Shown here: piece after piece, positions 50,301 through 57,500 of the stretch
Layout of the letters: every line of letters begins with the position of its first letter
How positions within the stretch are numbered: the stretch's first letter is position 1
DNA from: Tribonema minus
Taxonomy: Eukaryota > Sar > Xanthophyceae > Tribonematales > Tribonemataceae
Assembly (NCBI GenBank): GCA_017506865.1
Contig: JAFCMP010000058.1
Location: forward strand, 186,001-250,000
DNA length: 64,000 nucleotides
Reading direction: 5' to 3'
The notes under the pieces: model-generated
What the model was told of the DNA's origin: nothing
What the model saw: only the letters and a program-made list of their open reading frames with translations
Database searches by the model: none
Translations under genes and position numbers: made by a program

Positions 50301-50584
50301 AGCAGCGCAGCAGGAGCGGGGAGCGCGCGACCCGCGGCCGCGATGGCAGGCGCCGCAGCGCCAGCGCCTCGCGAAAGAATGGCGACAAGGCGAAGGAGAA
50401 TGGTGACAAGGGGAAGGACAACAGTGACCGTCACAGCGGCCGCCGCCGCAGAGACAGGAGCGCAAGCCGCAGCAGGAGCTCCACGCGGCACAGCGAAAAG
50501 GGGGAAGGGGACGAGAAGAGGGAGGAGGGGGGTGGCGGCAGCCCGGGTCGATGGAATGGGGGAGGTGACGCAGAGTCGGTGTGA
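27370..50584 (+). CDS. SF1B helicase, IGHMBP2/SEN1-like, with RS-rich tail
   Basis: Twenty-three exons join in phase to about 1193 residues: 27370-27630, 29310-29504, 30337-30573, 31217-31306, 32204-32365, 33109-33412, 33995-34089, 35311-35376, 37426-37496, 39594-39687, 40462-40533, 41705-41782, 42472-42570, 43083-43145, 44075-44121, 44557-44617, 45252-45337, 45801-45918, 46683-46766, 47277-47360, 48242-48344, 48730-48821, 49565-50584. Motifs: [11 protein letters not shown] (471-481), [32 protein letters not shown] (near 600), [49 protein letters not shown]. This group includes UPF1, SEN1 and IGHMBP2, RNA/DNA helicases in transcription termination, R-loop removal and translation. The N-terminus is GGY-rich, then weakly PPR-like. 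[15 protein letters not shown] precedes the core. The last 250 residues are RS/RRRR-rich, typical of nuclear-speckle factors. GC donors follow 45918 and 46766. Early exon connections before 33109 and the 49565 acceptor are least sure. Confidence 0.85.
29470..29605. repeat. Echo of helicase second-exon 3' edge
   Basis: CAGCAGCTCAGCGCGCTGGT and the following ..CCGCAGGTCAGTG occur at 29470 (exon) and again at about 29563 in the intron, 94 bp apart, keeping the GT donor. Confidence 0.85.
30485..30760. repeat. Echo of helicase third-exon 3' edge
   Basis: About 100 bp of exon end (GCGGGGCGCGATCCGCAGAG... to ..GCCGGCGAGGTAAG) is echoed at 30675-30765. The copy has an in-frame TAG inside it. Upstream, AGCCAGTGCTCAG-type units near 30141, 30217 and 30283 are copies from the acceptor side. 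Confidence 0.85.
31270..31490. repeat. Echo of helicase fourth-exon 3' edge
   Basis: ACTCGGTGGCGCTGGCGCCG then ATGGACCAGGT (exon, 31278 on) is repeated at 31452-31482 as ATGGACAAGGT. Confidence 0.9.
32700..33140. repeat. Three-unit echo of the DKRAQ exon 5' edge
   Basis: CAGATCGCGGACAAGCGCGC (33106 on) is echoed at about 32717 and 32931. All units share the downstream string CTTCAAAACTA..GGGGACTTG as spacer, giving a unit of about 190-215 bp. Confidence 0.9.
34030..34935. repeat. Five-unit echo of exon 33995-34089 3' edge
   Basis: ACGACGCCAGACGGGCGGCG...GGACGGTGAGCG (exon end) is echoed near 34365, 34573, 34757 and 34908. Most copies keep a ..ACGGTGAGCG-like donor and are followed by GCTGCTGCTGTTGAA and TTAGGG-rich text. 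Confidence 0.85.
35340..36250. repeat. Eight-unit echo of exon 35311-35376 3' edge
   Basis: The exon end GCGGTGCAGGC..ACGAGCAGGCG.CT.ACG and donor GTGAGCG recur with donors at about 35492, 35700, 35805, 35911, 36005, 36121 and 36242. Units are separated by CCGTATGTATGCACAAAC-type spacers. Two units (35462, 35668) remain nearly intact. Confidence 0.88.
36390..36422. repeat. 33-nt perfect palindrome
   Basis: AGGGTCTTGTCGTTAA, one base, then its exact reverse complement. It is preceded by a telomere-like CTAGGGTTGGGGTC and lies in intron 35377-37425. Confidence 0.95.
37005..37450. repeat. Echo copies of the Walker A exon 5' edge
   Basis: TGCAGTTGATCCAGGGGCCG (37421 on) is echoed at about 37048 (GTGATTCAGGGCCTGCCCGG) and 37235 (TTGATCCAGGGGCCGCCCAG). 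Each is preceded by TG(A/T)CTGA.GCGCAC. Period about 187 bp. The Walker lysine is lost in both copies. Confidence 0.9.
38262..38585. repeat. CTG microsatellite and G/C homopolymer tract
   Basis: A (CTG)n-rich run at about 38262-38310 and GGC/GCA-rich text end in an 18-20-base G run near 38567-38586. The long open frames across this tract are low complexity only. Confidence 0.8.
38746..39047. repeat. 300-bp inverted repeat (hairpin)
   Basis: Left arm 38746-38880 and right arm 38911-39047 are inverted copies of about 135 bp with few mismatches (shared: GATGTGCGCTGGCGCCGGT and AGTGCCGGTCTAACCGTAT). The 30-bp loop itself contains CTCGAG palindromes. It lies in helicase intron 37497-39593. Confidence 0.9.
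39091..39117. repeat. Interstitial (TTAGGG)4
   Basis: Four exact TTAGGG units directly right of the hairpin. The following 39115-39183 reads on the minus strand as a Lys/Ala/Pro-rich C-terminus ending in KPGKPAKK-stop, a possible captured gene tail. Confidence 0.9.
39640..39832. repeat. Near-exact echo of exon 39594-39687 3' edge
   Basis: GACAACCTGCTAGAGGGGCT through GCAGCGGTGAGTGCAGTGTT (39645-39700) is repeated at 39779-39834, identical over about 55 bp, donor included. Confidence 0.95.
40515..41300. repeat. Seven-unit echo of exon 40462-40533 3' edge
   Basis: CAGCAGGTGACGCTCCGCGC (from 40528) recurs as ..GGCAGGTGATGCTCCGCAC.. at about 40660, 40788, 40908, 41014, 41140 and 41255. Each copy is followed by ..GAGGCTCACC and a CTTTGAAGTA-like string. 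Period about 105-130 bp. Confidence 0.88.
42065..42330. repeat. Echo copies of the DEASQ exon 5' edge
   Basis: GCAGGTGGTATGCGCGACGT...CACTGGACAA (42469 on) is echoed at about 42073 and 42260, each with a CAG acceptor and about 45 bp of exon-like text. Confidence 0.9.
43100..43510. repeat. Echo copies of the VGDHCQ exon 3' edge
   Basis: GTGCTCGTGGGTGATCACTG then CCAGGTGAT (43120-43148) is echoed near 43215 (CTGGTGGGCGACAGCATTGCCAGGTGAAT), 43335 and 43475 among ATGTATGC-rich spacer. Confidence 0.82.
44905..44968. repeat. Interstitial CCCTAA runs
   Basis: CTAACCCTAACCCTAACCCT at 44909 and AAACCCTAACCCTGACCCTAA at about 44945, in helicase intron 44618-45251. Confidence 0.9.
45050..45330. repeat. 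Echo copies of the YRMHP exon
   Basis: TTGCAGTACCGCATTGCACC...TTCCCCAGCGACTGCTTCTA (45126-45192) copies exon 45252 onward; a weaker copy (CCCCAGCG) sits at 45046. The first copy has a 1-base change of frame after YRIAP-like text. Confidence 0.85.
45440..45830. repeat. Echoes on both edges of intron 45338-45800
   Basis: The donor side GGCGGCCGACAGGTGCGCAG...CACCACCATAATGA is copied at about 45450. The acceptor side GCGTGGTGTGAACCAGGCC is copied at about 45690 and, weakly, at 45740. One short intron thus carries copies of both neighbours. Confidence 0.82.
46767..47000. repeat. Tandem echo after exon 46683-46766
   Basis: GTCACACAGTTGAAGT and downstream TCACGCC..GCGGCTGCGC occur at 46770 and again at 46865 (95-bp period), starting right at the GC donor. 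Confidence 0.75.
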
Positions 50585-52061
50585 GTCTTGGTCGTGCTGA
50601 GGCACGCTGTGAGGCACAACACATTGCGCAACACTGCCTCAATGCACGGTGTTTTCAGACGAAGCTTTTGTGCGTTTGCTCAATGCACGGTGTTTTCAGA
50701 CGAAGCTTTTGTGTGTTGGCTTGTTTGCGTTTTGCTTGTGCGCACGGTACCAGCACACTTGAGAACTGCCAAATCATCCGGGTCCTGCTCTGAGCCAAGC
50801 CAGTTGTGCAGCGACACATCTGCCATGCGTCTGTCTGCCGCTGCCGCTGGAAGCAGTGCCTCTCTCATTCGCCACGCGGCTGTGGGTGCGCACCATGTGC
50901 AACTACGATGTGTGACTTCGAAGTCTGTTTTTCTCACAATGCTCTACAGAAGCACCTGCTGAGCAACCATCTGCGGAGGTTACACTGCAGCTTTGTCTGC
51001 CATTACACACATGAGCCTTCTGTCCCCCAGTCACATGCCCTCCCCGCTCGTCATTACCAATGGCAGACGACAGGACATGACATGTCACGACAGGACTGAC
51101 CAGCAAAAGTACAGCATGCATACATCAGCTCCATTGCACAACGGCGTTGTCACAACAGGAACTCAACGAGAACTGTCGCGATACCGCCGACTTGACGGCG
51201 ATAGGTGCATGACACCGTCGCGACAGCATTTATGGCTCGCATATGACAAGCGACCTGTCAACTACAACATCACCAGATGCATGCAGTGCGGCGGCCCCGC
51301 CAGAGGTGTCTGCAGAGGTTGAAATTTCAGTTGGCCGATGGCTGGCAATGGCTTGGCTGCTGGGGGCGGGGTCTGCGCCTGCTGCTGTGCCTGTTGCGCT
51401 TTGAAGCAGGCCATGCCGCGCTCTTCGATCGATGGCGCCCTGGCTGGGGTTGGCCTCGATGGGAAACTGGGTGTAACCATGATCGCATGTATACCAACTA
51501 AGAAGGCTTGATTGTACATCCTCTCTAAATAGGCGTCCAACCCTAGGGCTACTTTGCCAGGTGAATGTACTTTGCATCGGTTCTCACACAGCGCGGAAAA
51601 AAACAGGTGGTGGATGTCCATGGACCTGCAACCAGTTTCTACATGTGCCTTTGTGCATACCTTGAACATGTCTCAATGCGGTTTGCCAATCACTTCTAAA
51701 CGACGTCGCCACATGGCAACTCTTCCCTCTGTTTCAAAGTCTTCAACCATCTGCCCCCCTTACACTCCGCTATGTGCGTCATAACACGCGAAGAGTACGC
51801 CATGTGGAGCGCTGCCGACAGAGCTGAGCGCCGCAGTGAGCGGATGCGCGCCAATGCTACGCCTTTTAGGGCTATGTACCACATGCATAAATTCTGAATT
51901 GTGAATGCCCACCAGGCTCGAGCCTAAAAGCCAATTGCAATGGCCGCATGTTCAACACATGTACACAATGTCCTCAGCCTTCAGATGACAATGAAGATGA
52001 CCGAACATCGGCATCATGAAAGCAAAACTGAAGATTCGACTGTTTGAGTGACGTGTGCCAT
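50585..52061. other. Convergent spacer after helicase
   Basis: Contains a 43-bp tandem duplication at 50639-50716 (CAATGCACGGTGTTTTCAGA then CGAAGCTTTTGTG) in the likely helicase 3' UTR. Apart from the weak ORF at 51262-51669, no gene seen. Confidence 0.6.
51262..51669 (-). CDS. Hypothetical ORF, 135 residues
   Basis: ATG-initiated frame with a Cys/His-containing first half and a Pro/Gln/Ala-rich second half (AQQAQQQAQTPPPAAKP). No family recognised. It lies on the same strand as, and downstream of, the H3-tail-like ORF and could be part of that locus or chance. No splice context supports or excludes it. Confidence 0.25.
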   Translation of the reverse strand: MFKVCTKAHVETGCRSMDIHHLFFSALCENRCKVHSPGKVALGLDAYLERMYNQAFLVGIHAIMVTPSFPSRPTPARAPSIEERGMACFKAQQAQQQAQTPPPAAKPLPAIGQLKFQPLQTPLAGPPHCMHLVML

Positions 52062-52645
52062 CTACATGGTGATAAAACACGACATGTGCGGCACGTCAGT
52101 GCGAGCACCAACGGCACGCAGAGCCGCCCTCTTCATGTACCCAGACCCCTTGGTGTCGCCCGCACTGCTCTTGGGCATTTCGATGCTGAGAGGATTCCTG
52201 ATGGAAAAGCTGAAAAGCCCAAGTTGATCGCTGCTGACATCCTGGCCTGGCTTACTGTGGCGCCTCTCCACCTTCCCGTTGTCAGCTGTTCCGTGAAATG
52301 TGAAGGGGTGCGTCTTGCTGTCACGGCTGAAGATGTAAAAGGAGTAGTCGCCTTTCTCAATAGCCTCCATGACTTCATATCTCCCAAGCCCTTGCTCTGT
52401 CCACGGACGAAGGCTAGGATCATGCCATTGCTCTCGCGGCGCTCGTCCTTGTAAACCGCCCCATACTTCCGGTTGCCGATGTCATCTGATGTCGTGAAGA
52501 TCGCAATGCCCTTGCCTCCCTCGGGGAGTCGAGGGATAGTCTTGCCTGGAGACCCGGTGATCTTGATCTTCTGATCTGGGCACAAGCGCTTCCTGGGTCT
52601 TTTACTGCTAGTCATAATGCGAGCAGTCGTCTTCGTCCTGACCAT
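52062..52645 (-). CDS. Protein with histone H3-tail-like N-terminus, frame-broken
   Basis: The ATG at 52645 opens MVRTKTTARIMTSSKRPRKR, which aligns without gaps to the H3 tail. RTK, TAR, T, K and PRK are kept; the H3 K9 position is Ile. The body is not a histone: it continues KIKITGSPGKTIPRLPEGGK and IAIFTTSDDIGNRKYG. That frame runs to 52133 (170 residues), but from about 52410 the adjacent frame reads more naturally (GRYEVMEAIEKGDYSFYIFS, SKTHPFTFHGTADNGKV) to a stop at 52062. A single-base indel, a missed intron or ribosomal frameshifting would explain this. FxIFSR..(T/H)PFxFHGxA loosely recalls nucleic-acid-modification reader domains of restriction-like proteins, which is inference only. 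Base composition is less GC-extreme than neighbouring exons. It may be a degenerating or foreign gene. Confidence 0.45.
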
Positions 52646-54583
52646 GTCGTCGCCCCCTTAGTGTTGCACACAGAGCCGGTGCTGTCGCCTATGGGGCAGC
52701 GGCGTACGGAGGATGAACGGCACTGTGCCTCGCCATTTGCGTGACTCGCCATGCAGATTCCAGAACCGGTTAAGCTCCGGCTAGCCGGTGTAGCCGGTTA
52801 ATCAGCAGCGCCAGCAGTGTTGCTGCCGCCGGCCATTTTCTGTATGCGGGGAATAACCAGGGACATCTCATGTTGCCACTGCAGCGGCCACACACTCTAA
52901 CCTCAGCAGCCCTCATCGCGGCGGACCCTAAGCAAGCCATTCTCACCTGTACAGTCGCTGGAGCCTTGCCTGGCACACCGGCACAGCAAGCTGCTGCGCT
53001 CTCCGCATCGTATCTTGTGTGAGAGAGAAGGCGCTGCATGCAATTTGATGGGGCGCATGACCTGGGAACTGAACTTGCAGCTGAGAGGTGCAACTGAGGT
53101 CACGCGCATGACCACCTGGGAACTGAGCCTGCAGCTGAGAGGTGCAACGAGGTCACCGGTTTGATGTGCCAATGACTGAATCCTACGAGTGAGGTCCAAC
53201 TCGACCTTCATTTGATGTGCCCTTGTGTGCAACTGGCTTGTGTGCTGTGCGACCAAGGCCACACACATTTAGAATCATGGCATGGATAAACCAGCCAGCG
53301 CCACTAGGGAGGAGGCTCAAGCATCAGCCCTCAGGCAGAGTTGATGAAATCACCACACAGAGCACATACTGTATTGTATTTATGTACATTTGTCCAAGTG
53401 CTCTCACTGAAAGAGCCGCATTTGCAATCAGCTTACTGGTATGCCAGCACGGCAAGTGGATGTGCTGTAGCTGCAGCTTGACGCACTTTTTGTGTCGCGC
53501 ACTATTATCGCTCGTCCAAAATTCACGCCGTACGCTCAGCAGTGTCAGCAACTTCTGGCTGCTGCATCAGTGCCAGCAGGAGGCGGCATTGCTCAAACAA
53601 TCAGTGAGTGCACGGCACATGCCTCCTCGCAAACAGCACAATGCACCAACACCCACTCCACACATTCCACACTCATTGAAATGACGGGGCAAATTCCGCA
53701 AATTCAACAGAACCTGCATGTGCACTCTCACATCCTTGTTGAGGTGGCATGACACATGCGGCAAAATGCACACAACCTCTGAGAGGTGTCAAGTAGGAGA
53801 AGTCGATTCACAGAGCACTGCGCAGCGCAGCGAAGCAAATGTGGTGCCGGCCGTCTCTATTAAGACACACAGCGGGACGATGCTTGTGCAGCATCGCCAT
53901 CAACATCGTTTAAGTTCAACGTCGCCACAGCGCCACAGCAATACAAGAGCGCACAAAGCTGAGAGGTTGCTGAGGTGCATCGCTCCAGCCAAGCCCGCCA
54001 GCACATGTGCAAAGCAGTTTAACTGCGGCAGTGCAGGCCAGCAAGCCTGCTGAAGCTGCCGCTCGAGAAGCTGCTACTGTACCTAGCGGGCTACGGGCAT
54101 GGAGTACGTCACATGCTCCTGCGAGCATGTACTGCCTGAGACAACTCCGGGTGTGCTAAGGTGGGTCGCAGTTCCATTGGGCCGGCGCGCCGCTGCTGCA
54201 AGCAACGCTCCACAGCAGCAGCAGCGCTCCACAGCAGCAGCAGCGCTCCACAGCAGCAGCAGCGCTCCACAGCAGCAGCAGCGCACCACAGGGCACCATG
54301 CGGCAGCGCTCCGCAGCAGCTTGCAGCAACGCTCAGCTCCACACAGCAGCGACGCTCTGCGTCACTGCGCGGCGGCGCTGCGGCCCATCGCAGCAAGTGC
54401 TCCACAACCCATCAAACAGCAGCGCTCAGCATCGTCATGCAGCAGCGCTCCGCGCCATCCGCGCGGCACAGCGCTCCGTGCCATCAAGCACCAACGCTCT
54501 GCTGCGCGCTCACGCAGCAGCGGCAGTCAGCAGCAAGCGCGGCGCGACGCAGCCCCGCCTAACCCGTTCGCCCCCCATGCGCA
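52646..54583. other. Spacer downstream of SKIP
   Basis: No supported gene. Holds a short duplication near 53060-53150 (GCATGACC.CTGGGAACTGA..TGCAGCTGAGAGGTGCAAC twice), an AGCCGGTGTAGCCGGTTAA run near 52785, and a four-copy 19-bp VNTR at 54207-54282. Confidence 0.6.
54207..54282. repeat. 19-bp VNTR, four copies
   Basis: GCTCCACAGCAGCAGCAGC repeated exactly four times, followed by degenerate CAGCGCTC units to about 54500, downstream of the SKIP stop. Confidence 0.95.
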
Positions 54584-57500
54584 CTATTTCTTGCCGCCCT
54601 TGGTCGCCTCCTGTAGGAACGCGTCAAGACCAAAGGGGTCGGCCTCCTCCGCGTCCCGCTCAAACTGGACGGGCTCCGCGCCGCGGTGGCTGACGCCGGC
54701 TTCAGTGCCCTGTTGTACGACGAGCGGCAAAGGAGGAGGAGCGGATGTTGAGGGCGCTGTGCGTGTAAGAAATGGGAATTAATCATTGATGATATGCACA
54801 GCGCAGTCGTACCGGCGTCAGCACGAAACCTTGTGATACGGGTATATACTTGTGACGCCGGGTGCCCTGTTCACCGCTGAGCAGCTTGTGGGGTGTTTGA
54901 GAAACCTCTACCTGAGTGTTGAAAAGCCCTGACCGCGGACAAGCGGCAGTGAGACCGCAAACTAGTGAGAGCATGGACTTCATGCCACCGACGCGTGCTG
55001 TAGCATGTCGAGTACACTAGCAGCATTCGCGAAGGACCACAGAAAGCTGCTGCAGCCATCCACTGCGGACATGACTCTTCGAAACATGTGCACTTTTCAA
55101 AGAATAAATGCATCGTCGTACGGCTACAGTTCGGGTTCGAGTTAACCCTTCGGAATTGGAGGGTTAACTCTCATCTTAACCCACTTGTACACAACAGCAA
55201 GTCACTGAAGTCAGTGGTCGTGGCAGATGCCAAGACCATACTGCGTGTCATGTAGCACAGCGTGGCGTGCTTGGAGGCCGCAGACGGCCTTGCACCTGCT
55301 ACCGCCCCAAGTTATGATACAAAATCAACTGTACTATGCAACTTCAAATTGGAGCTTAGCGCCCCCCACCCTGCATACCTTGGAGCCGCGGTCTGCCTTG
55401 CACCTGCTGGTGATAGTCAGCCGCTTCATTTACTGATCTGCCGCGCCGACCCCTCATAAGATATGTGCAAAACATACTTCAAGAGCTCAGGTGCGTCAAT
55501 GCCATCAGCTTATGTACACACAACAGCACGTCAGTACTCGCAGCACTCTCCAAATTTGAAGTTGACCTGCTAAAGTCCCTTGATTTACAGCAGCGCACCT
55601 TGAAGCCGCGGTTTGCCTTGAACCTGCTGGTTGAAGTTAGCTGTTTCATCTGCTGCGCATCGCCGAAGGCATCAACGAACTACTTTCACCTCCTAAACTT
55701 CAAACTTGATTTACAGCAGCGTACCTTGAAGCCGCGGTCTGCCTTGAACCTGCTGGTTGAAGTTAGCTGCTTCATCTGCTGCGCATCGCCGAAGGCATCA
55801 ACGAACTACTTTCACCTTTTAAACTTCAAACTTGATTTACAGCAGCGTACCTTGAAGCCGCGGTCTGCCTTGAACCTGCTGGTTGAAGTTAGCTGCTTCA
55901 TCTGCTGCGCATCGCCAAAGGCATCAACATTTGAACTACTTTCACCTCCTAAACTTCAAACTTGATTTACAGCAGCGTACCTTGAAGCCGCGGTCTGCCG
56001 TGAACCTGCTGGTTGAAGTTAGCTGCTTCATCTGCTGCGCATCGCCAAAGGCATCAACATTTGAACTACTTTCACCTCCTAAACTTCAAACTTGATTTAC
56101 AGCAGCGTACCTTGAAGCCGCGGTCTGCCTTGAACCTGCTGGTTGAAGTTAGCTGCTTCATCTGCTCCTCCGCATCGCCGAAGGCATCGCCATCGCTCTT
56201 GCGCGGCCGGTATATGCCCGCGCCCTCGCCCCTGTCGAGCATGGGCCTGAACGCACGCGCGGCGAGCGCAGAGAGGGGGTGAGCAATGAGATAAACCACA
56301 ACGAGGGCATGAGTGAACCAACGGACTTGAAAGCACTGGGCTGATCAGTGAACGTAATGGAGTGCGGTCGGTCAAGGCTGCGAAATGATCGCCTCTGGCA
56401 AGCATGGGCCTGAGGCGCGCGCAGCGAGTGCAGAGGGGCGGCGAGGATGAGCAACGAGGTATACTGAGAAATTTCACAACAATGAGGCATATAACAACGA
56501 GGGCTTGCATGCTCCCATAGACTCATTACACATAAATCTGGCATCCCACTGTGGATGTGTGAACATGTCTGTGGCAGTTCCACCGCGTGGTGGCCGTGCG
56601 TTCCCCTTTTGATGAAAGTTCTCCCTCGCCTCTGCCTGAGCATCGCGAGACGCGCCTAGCGATGATGAGCAGTGAGGCAATGAGAATGAGACACTGCGTG
56701 AACCTGTGGACTTGTGTGCACCGGCCGTGGGAGTGAAGTACATGGAGTGATAGGGGTCAGAGCTGCAAAGTTCACGCGCGATGTGCGCAGGCCAGCGCAC
56801 CTGCGGCCGTCCCGCATGCGTACATTTGAAGATGGCATCAGAAGGGACATTGCGCTCCGCTCGCAAAGGCATGCAACGCAGTACACTCAGCTTGCACTCC
56901 TAGTTCCCAACTACACAACACATGCGGTTGCCGATCACCATCCAGGCCAGCGGAGCGTCGACGCGGTGACTTCTGGAGTTGAAGTTCATGGTAAAGTGCA
57001 GCAGCGCTCGGCACTTACTTGGAGTACAGGTTGTAGTCGGACTCGTCGCCGAAACCGCTCGACATTCCCGCGCTCTGGTTGAAGAGGCGGCTGTCGTAGA
57101 GGCCCTCACCACCCGCGCCGCCGCCGGTGCCCTGCGAATAGGCGACGAAAGGAGCAGGTGGGTATTGATATGCGCAATGCAGCGCGAAGAGGGAGGTGTA
57201 GAGCAGTCAGCACTCGTCGTCAGGCTTTGCCAAGGTCGTGGTGCATAATCTCCGTGTGGAGTGCTGCGCAAGCGAAACCCTAGCTGATGCCAAGCACTCA
57301 CCCCAACCCTGCCGCTAACCTTAACCCTAACCCCAATCCTAACCCCCACGACACGCGCCACGCGCGACAGCCACTACACGTTTGAGCGGTCCGCACCATG
57401 AATTAGTATTAGGGTTACAGTTAGGCCCCGCGCGCGCACTCGCCACATGGCAGCCCAGAACAAACGTCTCAGGCGGCACACGTCATCGGGCGTCGCCAGA

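Noticed and set aside
49702-50642. Long open frames antisense to, or shifted in, the RS region (Leu/Arg- and Ala-rich)
   Set aside because: Shadows of the repetitive RS-coding exon; composition mirrors the SR codons and there is no independent support.
52062-52645. A genuine histone H3 gene
   Set aside because: Only the first ~20 residues resemble H3; no histone fold follows.
54099-54782. 227-residue Ser/Ala/Gln-rich plus-strand frame
   Set aside because: Produced by the CAGCAGCGCTCC VNTR and antisense to the last SKIP exon.
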